From Putridiphycobacter sp045107045 (GTDB lineage: Bacteria; Bacteroidota; Bacteroidia; Flavobacteriales_D; Crocinitomicaceae), in NCBI GenBank assembly GCA_045107045.1, contig JBGCFR010000014.1, positions 33,736 to 97,735 of the forward strand: DNA of 64,000 bases, read 5' to 3'. Every line of letters starts with the position of its first letter. The first letter of the stretch is position 1. Position numbers and translations under genes: made by a program. The notes beneath the pieces were generated by a model. It searched no databases and had not been told where the DNA came from. It saw only the letters and a list, made by a program, of their open reading frames with translations. Below, piece by piece: positions 18,701 to 27,418 of this stretch.

Positions 18701-19588
18701 ATGATAAGAAAATTTATATATGTATGTTTAGCATCACTAGTATTTACTGCATGTGAAAAAGAGATTAAATTAAAGGATAGTGATATCAAATCAAGAATTG
18801 TCGTTAATGGCTTATTTGAAACTGAGGATACTCTGAAAATTCAATTAAGTGAGAGTCGTGACATATTATTTAATAATGGAGGCGTTTTACCGGATATATT
18901 AACTGGTCAAGCGAAACTTTTAACAGCCGACAACCAATCAATAGGAGAATTTGTGCATGAAGGGTCAGGACTTTATTATTTGCCTAATTTTTTGCCTAAA
19001 CCTGGTGTGGAATATAAGTTAAAGGTAAATAATACTGGATTTGATGAAGTATCTGCTATAAATAAAATTCCCGCTTCCATCTCTATTTCTAATATTGATA
19101 CGCTCAGAAAAGCCGATTATATGGACATTGATATTACATTTAGTGATAATGGAAATGAAGAAAATTACTATGGAATATTAATTATCGACAAGGGAAAATT
19201 TGAATATGAAATTGAGCCTGGCGTTGTTGTTACCGAATATTATGATAATTCATGGGTCTGTACTAAAGACCTCAATGTTTATGGTTCTGTAGATCCTGAA
19301 GGAGACATTTGCTCAGAAGGAGATCTATTAATTAGTGATGATAATTTTAATGGTTCAAATTATACCATTACAGTAAAAAAATATATGGATGATAATCCTG
19401 ATACGTTAATTGTGTCATTAAGAAGTATCAGTGCCGACTTATATAAGTATAAAACAACACTTCAAAAATATAATGAAGTACAAGGAAATCCATTTGGAGA
19501 GCCGGTCCAAGTCTTTTCAAATATTGTAAATGGGTTTGGTATTTTTGCAGGGCAAAGTGTGTATACAGATACTATATTTATTAAGTAG
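18701..19588 (+). CDS. DUF4249-family lipoprotein, partner of the upstream TonB receptor
   Basis: 295 residues. The lipoprotein signal ends with the lipobox FTAC (Cys at about 18). The body matches the DUF4249 pattern: a beta-sandwich near the N-terminus (IVVNGLFETEDTLKIQLSESRD), a middle YKLKVNNTGFDEVSA segment, and a C-terminal part with EVQGNPFGEPVQVFSNIVNG followed by GFGIFAG. Such proteins sit next to TonB receptors and probably act as surface ligand-capture or lid proteins; the ligand is unknown. The gene is the last of a two-gene operon ending in a strong terminator. Confidence 0.9.
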   Translation: MIRKFIYVCLASLVFTACEKEIKLKDSDIKSRIVVNGLFETEDTLKIQLSESRDILFNNGGVLPDILTGQAKLLTADNQSIGEFVHEGSGLYYLPNFLPKPGVEYKLKVNNTGFDEVSAINKIPASISISNIDTLRKADYMDIDITFSDNGNEENYYGILIIDKGKFEYEIEPGVVVTEYYDNSWVCTKDLNVYGSVDPEGDICSEGDLLISDDNFNGSNYTITVKKYMDDNPDTLIVSLRSISADLYKYKTTLQKYNEVQGNPFGEPVQVFSNIVNGFGIFAGQSVYTDTIFIK

Positions 19589-19612
19589 GAATTTTTTTAT
19601 TAATTTATAGTT

Positions 19613-19644
19613 AAAAGAGTGCATTGAAAGGTGCACTCTTTTTT
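19613..19644 (+). terminator. Intrinsic terminator between convergent genes
   Basis: An 11-bp perfect stem, AAAAGAGTGCA (19613-19623) and TGCACTCTTTT (19632-19642), with an 8-base loop, followed by T. A-rich and T-rich flanks on both sides mean it may work in both directions, ending the DUF4249 operon and also the reverse-strand gene at 19643. Confidence 0.85.
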
Positions 19645-20230
19645 AATGTCTTAACGTTATTTTTCCAAGTGTATAGAAGAATGTTTCCGACATTAAAAAT
19701 TTTAATTTAGGTATGGTAGTTTGATACATTGATGTTTTAGTTGGTGAAGGTTCGCATAAAATTTTTGCCGAATAAGCTAATTCTATTGACCTTTTCATAT
19801 GAAGAGGGTCACTAACAATTAAGGCAGTTGAAAAACGGAGTGAGTCCATGATTAGTTTAGCTTCCATTAAGTTTTCATGGGTATATAAAGAGTGCTTTTC
19901 AATGAGAATATCGCTTGGGATAACTCCTTTTCGTATTGCATAGTCTTTTGCAATTTGACTATCTGCTACATCTTGATTTTTTCCTATTCCACCAGTAAAG
20001 ATGATTTTTGTTATCAATTTCTTTTTGTAAAGATAAATGCCGTGATTAACTCTTTCTTTAAAAACAGGTGAAAGTATTCCATAGCTTGTTCCGGCTCCTA
20101 GCACAATGGCTACATCACTCTTACATTCTGAATACTCTAAAGAGTAAAGGTATATTCTAAATGAGTTAAAAATGGTGATAAACAGTATCACATATCCTGC
20201 ATACCGAAAAACCTTTTTAAATGTTTTCAT
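19643..20230 (-). CDS. YdcF/SanA-family membrane-anchored protein (DUF218)
   Basis: 195 residues. One N-terminal membrane segment (about 10-30), then a DUF218 domain. Recognisable motifs are AIVLGAG, the KIIFTGGIG turn, the E-x-x-S-x-x-T-x-E-N motif (EKHSLYTHENLMEAK) and VSDPLHMKRSIELA. The family includes SanA and YdcF, implicated in envelope barrier function and in binding of nucleotide-like or lipid substrates; the precise reaction is unsettled. The domain faces the periplasm. Monocistronic, convergent with the DUF4249 gene. Confidence 0.9.
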   Translation of the reverse strand: MKTFKKVFRYAGYVILFITIFNSFRIYLYSLEYSECKSDVAIVLGAGTSYGILSPVFKERVNHGIYLYKKKLITKIIFTGGIGKNQDVADSQIAKDYAIRKGVIPSDILIEKHSLYTHENLMEAKLIMDSLRFSTALIVSDPLHMKRSIELAYSAKILCEPSPTKTSMYQTTIPKLKFLMSETFFYTLGKITLRH

Positions 20231-20349
20231 GATCTAAAGTTACCAGACGTTATCCAATAGGTTTACCCTAATTAAATAGTTTGAGATAACATTTATTATT
20301 TGACTGCTTATTTTTTAGATTCGTTTTTCTAAGAACAAAAGTATGGCAT

Positions 20350-20385
20350 AAAAAAAGGGAGCTCCAATTGAAGTTCCCCCTTTTT
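20350..20385 (-). terminator. Intrinsic terminator after the 20405-21094 gene
   Basis: On the reverse strand a G/C-rich imperfect stem (GGGGG paired to CTCCC, with a small AA bulge) is followed by a run of seven T. It lies 20 bases after the stop of the barrel-protein gene. Confidence 0.75.
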
Positions 20386-20404
20386 AAATTTAGTAATTAA
20401 TTGC

Positions 20405-21094
20405 TTACAGCCTGTAGCCAATTTTTAATCCAATATTTGGAAGCGTTCTCGACCGCTTAAAATTGTCAACTAAGGTCAGTCTGTTATTCCAAGTTTCTTG
20501 CAGCGTGCCACCTGCTGGAATAATGGATCTGGATTGCACATTTGTAGTGCTAAGTCGCATTCCTAGGTTAAAGTCGAAAGTGAAGTTTTCCCCTAAGTGT
20601 TTCTGAAACCCCCATTTAACAGTCAAACCAGTATTAAATTGATGAAATCGCATATCTGTATTAAGAAAATAGGCAAATTCATCCGGTCCATTTGGATTTT
20701 CAAAAACATCTACACCAATTGGCACATTTCTGTCGCGAATAATTAGATGGCGAAAGTCTACTTCAGCGGCAATATAACGTGTTGGTTTTTTAAAGACATA
20801 GAAACGGCTTTCCGCACTTAATTGATATCCTCGTAATTGGTCAAAATCATTTACCCTATTTCCAACCCATGGTTGAAAAAAAGAGGGAATGATTCCAGCG
20901 CCAAATTGCAAACTGACATCCTCATTAACCTTTGACTCAACATACAAGCCAATGGCTGGAGTTGTAGAAAAAATATCACCTAAATTAATCTTAACTATTT
21001 TCTTAGAATCCTTAAAACTGTAATCTTCGAATGTATTTTGACAGATTGAAAAGAAAGAAAGAGTAGTCAAAATAAATGTGGTCAAATTTTTCAT
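20405..21094 (-). CDS. Probable small outer-membrane beta-barrel protein
   Basis: 229 residues. Signal peptide about 1-18 (FFSICQ). The body consists of amphipathic beta-strand-like segments ending in an aromatic/Leu pattern (NIGLKIGYRL), as in outer-membrane porin-like proteins of Bacteroidota. Strand-like stretches include SLQFGAGIIPSFF, SAESRFYVF, GLTVKWGFQKH and FDFNLGMRLS. I cannot name the family more precisely than a DUF3575-like barrel. It lies 26 bases downstream of an LVIVD lipoprotein gene, so the three reverse-strand genes 22441-20405 may form one operon. Confidence 0.75.
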   Translation of the reverse strand: MKNLTTFILTTLSFFSICQNTFEDYSFKDSKKIVKINLGDIFSTTPAIGLYVESKVNEDVSLQFGAGIIPSFFQPWVGNRVNDFDQLRGYQLSAESRFYVFKKPTRYIAAEVDFRHLIIRDRNVPIGVDVFENPNGPDEFAYFLNTDMRFHQFNTGLTVKWGFQKHLGENFTFDFNLGMRLSTTNVQSRSIIPAGGTLQETWNNRLTLVDNFKRSRTLPNIGLKIGYRL

Positions 21095-21120
21095 GGTTAT
21101 GATTTTTATAGTGAATATTT

Positions 21121-21915
21121 TTATTGAATGCTGATTTCCGATTTCAGAACTAAATCGAATGGATTGGAATTATCGAATTGATAAATCGCATCTAGTCCTA
21201 ATACAATCAATAGATCGTTGTCGGTTGATATTACATCTCTTGCATTAATTTCAGTATAATGCATTGTTTCAATAGTGTTTTCAATATCTGATATATCATA
21301 TCCTTTTAATCCATCATATCCATCACAAACGTACATTACGGTAGCATCTTCATTAGAAAACCCTAATCCGTAAGGATTGATTAATTCAATTGAACTACGC
21401 AATTCAGGATTAGTAATAGTTGAAATATCAATAATATTAAGTTGATTAACACTTCCGCCGCATGGTGTTCCACCTCTAACAGTTGAAAACGCGTGATTAC
21501 TATTTGCAATCACAGGATCGCATGCAGTCACATGCTCAAATTCTGACATTTCTACAATGTTAACAGGGTCTGTAGCACTTAATATTTTTACACCATTAGT
21601 AGTTCCAATAAATATGGTTTCTTCAAGGCTATATATCGTTTCGATACCATATCCTAAATTAACCGTGTTTACTAATTGTGGTACTTCAGAGTTTTTAATG
21701 TCAAATACTTTTACTGATTTGAAATCTAGTGTATAAAGATAATCTCCAACAATAGTAAATTGAGCTAATGATCCTCCAACTCCAGTTGAGTTAACGCTTG
21801 CATTTTTAGTAACATTAATTGGGGCTTGAGCCGTAGGCGTTACAACTTCTTTTTCGCAACTTGTAAATGCAAACAATGCAATTCCAATGATTAAATATGT
21901 TTTTAAATTTTTCAT
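21121..21915 (-). CDS. LVIVD-repeat lipoprotein, longer copy
   Basis: 264 residues. Lipoprotein signal with lipobox FTSC (Cys at about 20). The body has LVIVD-type beta-propeller repeats, for example GDYLYTLDFKSVKVFDI, GTTNGVKILSATDPVN and DGYDGLKGYDISD, with the spacing of blades in a propeller. Such proteins sit on the outer membrane or surface; the ligand is unknown. It starts 7 bases after a shorter LVIVD lipoprotein gene, so the two probably form one complex or a duplicated pair. Confidence 0.87.
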   Translation of the reverse strand: MKNLKTYLIIGIALFAFTSCEKEVVTPTAQAPINVTKNASVNSTGVGGSLAQFTIVGDYLYTLDFKSVKVFDIKNSEVPQLVNTVNLGYGIETIYSLEETIFIGTTNGVKILSATDPVNIVEMSEFEHVTACDPVIANSNHAFSTVRGGTPCGGSVNQLNIIDISTITNPELRSSIELINPYGLGFSNEDATVMYVCDGYDGLKGYDISDIENTIETMHYTEINARDVISTDNDLLIVLGLDAIYQFDNSNPFDLVLKSEISIQ

Positions 21916-21922
21916 TATATTT

Positions 21923-22441
21923 TTATTTAGAACAACCAGGGTTCGTTAATACTACTTTTTCCCATCTTAAAACAACTCCTTTTGAAGGATCAACACATTC
22001 AAACTGTCCAGCTTGATCAGGAAATAATTGCGTCGGGAATACCGATTTAATTCTGTTTTTATAAATTGGAGCACTCGGCTGACTAATATCAAACAATACC
22101 ATGTCTGAAATGTTATCGGCGTATAAGATGTTATTTCTAACTGAAAAATCCATATTTCCAGGAATACCAATAAAAGATAATTTTACAGGTGCAGAAGGGT
22201 TAGAATTGTCAAAAATATGAATGCCTTTCGATTGATCGTTTACCAATAAATAGTTTTCGTAAACATAAATTTTACCAGGCATTTCCAAAGGTTCATCTTC
22301 ATTTATTTCAATGCGTTCAATGGTTTCGACTGAGGTGTAAATAGGTTTAAAACCAATTACTTCCTTTTCTTTGTTTTTATTGCACGCATTCAAAGAAAGA
22401 ACAGCGACAAGTAGTACAAAGGGTACAATAATTCTTTTCAT
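21923..22441 (-). CDS. Short LVIVD-repeat lipoprotein
   Basis: 172 residues. Lipobox LNAC (Cys at about 20). Two to three LVIVD-like blades are visible (NYLLVNDQSKGIHIFDNSNP and NILYADNISDMVLFDISQP), too few for a closed propeller on their own. It may complete a propeller with the 264-residue protein encoded 7 bases downstream, or be a truncated paralogue. The C-terminus (CVDPSKGVVLRWEK ... NPGCSK) has two Cys that could form a disulfide. Confidence 0.85.
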   Translation of the reverse strand: MKRIIVPFVLLVAVLSLNACNKNKEKEVIGFKPIYTSVETIERIEINEDEPLEMPGKIYVYENYLLVNDQSKGIHIFDNSNPSAPVKLSFIGIPGNMDFSVRNNILYADNISDMVLFDISQPSAPIYKNRIKSVFPTQLFPDQAGQFECVDPSKGVVLRWEKVVLTNPGCSK

Positions 22442-22558
22442 AATTTTATTTTTAAATGATTATTCAATTGAAAGTCGAAGATTAAATCAATTACCCCTAC
22501 TCTAAATTCTATTTTTTTAATAGAACTAGTTTTTGATAGAAAATGTGAACTATTAATC

Positions 22559-23350
22559 TTACAAGGTGTCTGAGATAGTGTCTGAACTTAAGCCATAAGT
22601 TACGCCGTAAAATTCATTTGGATAGAAACGAGGGGGGTTAACAAAGAGACTAGAAGTTGCAATTGTTTCAGAGTATTCTTTCAATGCAATAAGGTACTGT
22701 GCAACCTGATTTGAAATAGCAATCGCCTCAATTTTTATTACTTTACCTGAATCTAATGATGAGAATTCATTGTCACTAATCAATAATTCATTTTGCCCTG
22801 GTTCAATTTCGTAAATTGGTAAGTTATTGTTGTCAACTGTTTCTTGCCACATGGTCTGCATTGTAATTGAGTCGAAAAATGAATCAAATACTTTTAAGAT
22901 AACATATTGATTAGCTGTTGTGCTAAGATCTATTGAAATCGAATGGTAAAAGTTAGAGAAGTTGATTTTTACACTATCAATATTTATAGGCTCAGGCATA
23001 ATGTGACTCATTTCTAAAATTGATGTATCGACTTTATATTTAACTAAAAATACCTCACCATTATTGCACGAGAAAGGGATAATGGATGCATAAGTGCCAG
23101 AATCATTGCCAATAAATGAATAGGTCAAGCCAAGTTGTTCTAATTCTACCGAAGCATTTAAAATTGGCGGTGCAATGGTATCATTTATGTTTGAGCTATA
23201 AAATAAATCAAACGTTTGAAATTCAACCTGATCAGAGATATAGCCATTTACGATTACTTTTGGCGCCAATTGTTTATTCACTACAATTGGATGTTTATTA
23301 CAACCTAGTACCAATAAAATAAATAATATGAGAATAACAATTCGCTTCAA
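22559..23350 (-). CDS. DUF4249-family lipoprotein, partner of the FecIR-controlled receptor
   Basis: 263 residues. Lipoprotein signal with lipobox VLGC (Cys at 17). Contains a DUF4249-like N-terminal beta-sandwich (APKVIVNGYISDQVEFQTF) and a C-terminal YSETIATSSLFVNPP segment, diverged from the copy at 18701-19588. It starts 3 bases after the TonB receptor gene and is the last gene of the sigma-FecR-receptor operon. Probably a surface-exposed accessory lipoprotein for the same ligand. Confidence 0.85.
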   Translation of the reverse strand: MKRIVILILFILLVLGCNKHPIVVNKQLAPKVIVNGYISDQVEFQTFDLFYSSNINDTIAPPILNASVELEQLGLTYSFIGNDSGTYASIIPFSCNNGEVFLVKYKVDTSILEMSHIMPEPINIDSVKINFSNFYHSISIDLSTTANQYVILKVFDSFFDSITMQTMWQETVDNNNLPIYEIEPGQNELLISDNEFSSLDSGKVIKIEAIAISNQVAQYLIALKEYSETIATSSLFVNPPRFYPNEFYGVTYGLSSDTISDTL

Positions 23351-23353
23351 AAT

Positions 23354-25897
23354 CTAAATTTTAATGAAATAGTATAGGTAAACATTTGCTGGGATAAAAT
23401 TTTGTTGATTAAAAACAAGTTTGTTTTCAATATTTGTTAAATAGGTATTAGAAATATTGGATCGGTTATATATGTTAGTAATAGTTAGCATAAAATAGCC
23501 GCGGTTTTTTTGTTTTTTAATTCCTAATGTTCTTTTAATAGAAATATCTAACCTATGATGAATAGGCAGACTGCTAGTGTTTTTTGAGGCGTCATAAATA
23601 GGATACTCAACACCATTAACTTCATACTTTGCAGCAGGTAAAGTGATTGCTGTAGGGGAATGAAAAACAAAGTTTGTTCCGAATTCCCATTTCTTCGACC
23701 GAATATAATATTGGCTTGCGGACAGGTAATGTGTTCGGCTATAATCAGGTGAGTATGGAGCACCATTATTAATACCGTCTATTTTTTGTAGGCTGTAATT
23801 ATAATTATAGGACAATTTAGCTGAGAATTTTTTAGTTTTTTGATATTGAGCCGTAAATTCTCCACCAAAAGTGTTTAAGTGCCCACTAAGTATTCGACTT
23901 TCAATGCTAGATAGATTTGAATAATCAACAATTGCAAAATCTATTACATGATTCACAAAACGGTAATATAGAATTGAGGAAATGGATAGGTTTTTTTCCT
24001 TTCTATGAAGACCAAAAGAGGTTTGGTAGTTGCGCTCAGGACGTAAATATTTTGAAGAATTAACCCAAATTTGAACAGGTAATATTCGTGTATTGTAATT
24101 TAGAATATGGGTAAATTGGGTGGCAACATTTGCAGACCATTGCAAAACACTTTTCGGGTTTAATTGGTAGGACAGCAAAAACCTTGGGTCTAAAGATAAT
24201 TTAAAATCGTATAGTTTATCTTTAGTGTAAATTACAGTCTCATAAGAATAATTTGGTCTTAAAAAGTTTGAAGTATCTTGTTTACCGATATGATGATGAA
24301 ATGGTAAACGAACACCAACATTTAGCGTTAGTTTCGGATTGATTTTCTGATTTAGTGAGGCATAAAGTCCAGTTTCATAACTGTTTCTATTTAAAAAAAC
24401 GGTTTCATCAATTTGCTCGTTATTTTGCGTTCTTGTATTTAAAATGGATGCACCAAATTTAAGTTTACTTCTATTCGATATGAAATAGGATACATCATAC
24501 TTTGCTTGACTAGAGATAATTTTTTGTCCAAAGTCTAAATCCTGTTCATTATTGTTGTAGTTAAAAATACTATTGATGAGAGTCAAATTTGTAAACAATT
24601 TATCGGACAAAATTTTGTTCCACCTAAAAGAAAAAGCATTGTTTCCCCATGAAAATGAACCATCATCACTTATTATCCTGTCACTTCCAATATAACTTGT
24701 TAAATAGATTCTATTATCAAAATTTACTTTATAATTGAGTTTAACGGTAATATCATAAAAGTCAGGGTTTGGAAGTTTTGACGCAGGTAAAAAACTAATA
24801 GCATTTAAAGCATTAAATGAGCGTCTTCCAGAGATATAAAAAGAAGCTTTATTCTTAATAATTGGTCCTTCAAGACTTATGTGGGGGACACTTGCTCCTA
24901 AACCTCCTGATGCTTGAAATTTAGTTAGATTACCTTCCTTGGTATATATCTGTAATATGGATGAGTTACGAATCCCAAAATTGGCAGGTATGTAATCCTT
25001 ATAAATATTTACTGATTTAACAGCATTTGTATTAATAACTGAGTTAATACCAAGTAAATGATTGGGGTGATAAATGGGTATTTCATCTAATAGAATTAGA
25101 TTATTTCCATTGTCCAGCCCTCTAACTTGGTAAGAGGAGGAGCCATCATATAAAGGTTGAATGCCAGCAATATTCTGAATATACTTCGTCACATCTGGTA
25201 ATCCATTTGATGATGGCATTTGTTCCAGTAGCTTAGGATTGATTGATATTTTGTTCAAGTCAATTGATATGTCCGACTCCTTTTGATTTTTTTGATTCTT
25301 TTCATCCACCACATCAATCACTGTCAAAAGTAGAGTATCCTCTTCAAGTTCAAAATTCAACTTGGTATTCTGTTCTATAATAATTCTTTTCTTGATGGGT
25401 TTCATGCCAATATAGTCAGCTATTACATCAAATTCACCTTTTTTCAGCTCAATATAATAGTAACCATAAGCATTAGAATTACAACCAATATTTAGTGCCG
25501 GAAAATAAAGTCTAGCACCAATTAATTTTTCTTTTGATTGTTTGTCCACTAAAAAACCACTAAGGCTTAATTTACCGCTTGGATTTTTTGTAACAGCATA
25601 AATAGTGATTTGATTTGCGATTTCCTTAAACTGTAGCTGTGTTTCAAGTAAAATTGATGACAGCACCATTTGCAAAGGTTGATTGTTAAAAGATTGAGAT
25701 ACTTTCTTTTTTTCTTGTCTAATATCATTCAAATTGTAGGAGAATGAAATGCCAATTTTACTTTCAATGGTTTTTAAGCAGTGATAAACAGATTGATTCT
25801 TAAACTTAACGCTGATTTTTTGATCGAGTATATGCTGGGCAGAGGCTACAGAGGAGTAGGCTAGGAAAAATATAGTGACCCATATGACATTTCTCAT
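23354..25897 (-). CDS. TonB-dependent receptor with N-terminal STN signalling domain
   Basis: 847 residues. Signal peptide about 1-20 (SSVASAQ); STN domain about 21-105 (ISVKFKNQSVYHCLKTIESK, SFSYNLND); CarboxypepD_reg-like domain about 110-195; plug about 230-330 (GIQPLYDGSSSYQVRGLDNG, NLILLDEIPIYHPNH); beta-barrel to the C-terminus. The STN domain contacts the FecR anti-sigma factor in the periplasm, so ligand binding can switch on the operon's sigma factor. Its start overlaps the FecR stop by one base (TAATG). The substrate cannot be read from the sequence. Confidence 0.94.
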   Translation of the reverse strand: MRNVIWVTIFFLAYSSVASAQHILDQKISVKFKNQSVYHCLKTIESKIGISFSYNLNDIRQEKKKVSQSFNNQPLQMVLSSILLETQLQFKEIANQITIYAVTKNPSGKLSLSGFLVDKQSKEKLIGARLYFPALNIGCNSNAYGYYYIELKKGEFDVIADYIGMKPIKKRIIIEQNTKLNFELEEDTLLLTVIDVVDEKNQKNQKESDISIDLNKISINPKLLEQMPSSNGLPDVTKYIQNIAGIQPLYDGSSSYQVRGLDNGNNLILLDEIPIYHPNHLLGINSVINTNAVKSVNIYKDYIPANFGIRNSSILQIYTKEGNLTKFQASGGLGASVPHISLEGPIIKNKASFYISGRRSFNALNAISFLPASKLPNPDFYDITVKLNYKVNFDNRIYLTSYIGSDRIISDDGSFSWGNNAFSFRWNKILSDKLFTNLTLINSIFNYNNNEQDLDFGQKIISSQAKYDVSYFISNRSKLKFGASILNTRTQNNEQIDETVFLNRNSYETGLYASLNQKINPKLTLNVGVRLPFHHHIGKQDTSNFLRPNYSYETVIYTKDKLYDFKLSLDPRFLLSYQLNPKSVLQWSANVATQFTHILNYNTRILPVQIWVNSSKYLRPERNYQTSFGLHRKEKNLSISSILYYRFVNHVIDFAIVDYSNLSSIESRILSGHLNTFGGEFTAQYQKTKKFSAKLSYNYNYSLQKIDGINNGAPYSPDYSRTHYLSASQYYIRSKKWEFGTNFVFHSPTAITLPAAKYEVNGVEYPIYDASKNTSSLPIHHRLDISIKRTLGIKKQKNRGYFMLTITNIYNRSNISNTYLTNIENKLVFNQQNFIPANVYLYYFIKI

Positions 25898-26829
25898 TAT
25901 TTTAAGATAAATCTATTGTTCTCTTTCGAAAACTCTAAATTACAACTTAAAACTAAAGCTTCAATAATTCCGTCAATTTTTTGATTACTAAATGACCCAC
26001 TAAATGAACAATGGTCAGATTCAATATTTGAATCAATAACATCTCCATAGAATGATTCTAAGAATTTTATCACTGTTGGAATTGGTGTATTTTCAAAATA
26101 AAATTCACCAGTATTCCATGACAAATCGTTCATATTAACATCCGTTTTTTGTGAAATTTTTATACCATCTGACCAAGCAGATTCACCTACGGCTAATTTA
26201 ATTTTGGTGTTCTTTAATGTCAGCGCTACTAACCCAGTTTTCACATCAACTTGTGTTTTTTCTTCGAAAGTATTAACATTGAATGATGTACCTAAAACAG
26301 TAACATTTCCATAATCAGTATTAATTGTAAATGGATTATTTTCATTTCTAAATACATTAAAAAAGGCTTCTCCGTTTAATTCAACATCACGATTATTTTC
26401 AAAGTCTGGGTGATAGGCCAATGTCGTATTTTTTGCTAAATCAACTACTGAACCATCAGGCAATTCAATTTGTTTAGCTGCTAATTCATCATTTTTGAAA
26501 ACGATAAATTCTGATTTCTGTTTATTAAAAAGTTGAAACCCTGTAATGCCCAGTATTATTGCAATGCTAGCAGCAATACCGTACTTTAATATAGGTCGTA
26601 ACGTAAATCTAGTTTCTTTTTGGTCATCAATCCTTTGCGACATTTTGCGCCAACCTTTAGAGGTGTCGAACTCTACGGACTGGTATCCTTCGGTAGAAGC
26701 CATAGTATTCTCAATAGCGATATATTCACTTTCGTTTAGTACTTTCCATTTAAGCAACTGCGTTTGCTCATCATCCGTTAATGGGAAGCCAGAAAAGTGC
26801 TTGGCTAGTATGTCGTCTAATTGATCCAT
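25897..26829 (-). CDS. FecR-family anti-sigma factor
   Basis: 310 residues. A cytoplasmic N-terminal part (about 1-80) with LTDDEQTQLLKW, one membrane helix (about 83-103, YGIAASIAIILGITGF), a periplasmic FecR domain (IELPDGSVVDLAKNTTLAYH, NGEAFFNVFRNENNPF, VTVLGTSFNVNTF) and a C-terminal DUF4974 segment. It holds the sigma factor encoded just upstream until the STN domain of the receptor transmits the ligand signal. Gene order sigma-FecR-receptor is the standard FecI/FecR arrangement. Confidence 0.94.
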   Translation of the reverse strand: MDQLDDILAKHFSGFPLTDDEQTQLLKWKVLNESEYIAIENTMASTEGYQSVEFDTSKGWRKMSQRIDDQKETRFTLRPILKYGIAASIAIILGITGFQLFNKQKSEFIVFKNDELAAKQIELPDGSVVDLAKNTTLAYHPDFENNRDVELNGEAFFNVFRNENNPFTINTDYGNVTVLGTSFNVNTFEEKTQVDVKTGLVALTLKNTKIKLAVGESAWSDGIKISQKTDVNMNDLSWNTGEFYFENTPIPTVIKFLESFYGDVIDSNIESDHCSFSGSFSNQKIDGIIEALVLSCNLEFSKENNRFILK

Positions 26830-26861
26830 TTTTTATATGTCGTTATCAATCTCATTTACCC

Positions 26862-27392
26862 CTACCGAATAAAAAGATATAATAATAAAAAGTTAAATAA
26901 TTGCTCGTTTTTAATGATTGATCTTAAATGTTTAAATGCTCTTCCCATCTGATTCTCTACAGTTTTGGGCGAAATATTCAAGTCGTCAGCTATTTCTTGA
27001 TATTTGAGTCCATCAATTTTACTCATCATAAAAACGACTCTTGTTTTTTCAGGAAGTTCGGAAATTGCTTTAAATAATATTGCTCTATAATCAGGCGCAT
27101 CATTGTCTTCTGTTTCTATAAAACTACTAGTATGTAAAACTTCAGTCTCATACTTTCTGACCACTTTTTTTTGTCTATGTAAGTCAATACACTTAAATTT
27201 AACTGATCGGATTAGGTAATTTTCATATTTATCAGCATCAATTTTTAAGGTTTTTCTTTTTTCCCAAAAACTATAAAGTACATCTTGGACGGTATCTTCA
27301 GATTTATCAAAATCATTCAATATAGCATTTGCATAGTTGCAAAGTGGGCTATAAAGCTGATTAAATAATGATTGAAATTCTGACCTTGTCAT
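26862..27392 (-). CDS. FecI-type ECF sigma factor
   Basis: 176 residues. Region 2 is visible in YANAILNDFDKSEDTVQDVL and YSFWEKRKTLKI; region 4 in SKIDGLKYQEIADDLNISPK followed by TVENQMGRAFKHLRSII. Belongs to the Bacteroidota FecI-like sigma family. It is followed by FecR (32 bases), the STN receptor and the DUF4249 lipoprotein, whose transcription it probably drives. Only 26 bases separate it from the upstream DUF2891 gene, so read-through from that gene is possible. Confidence 0.93.
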   Translation of the reverse strand: MTRSEFQSLFNQLYSPLCNYANAILNDFDKSEDTVQDVLYSFWEKRKTLKIDADKYENYLIRSVKFKCIDLHRQKKVVRKYETEVLHTSSFIETEDNDAPDYRAILFKAISELPEKTRVVFMMSKIDGLKYQEIADDLNISPKTVENQMGRAFKHLRSIIKNEQLFNFLLLYLFIR

Positions 27393-27418
27393 TAAGAATA
27401 TAAAAGTATAAATTATTT

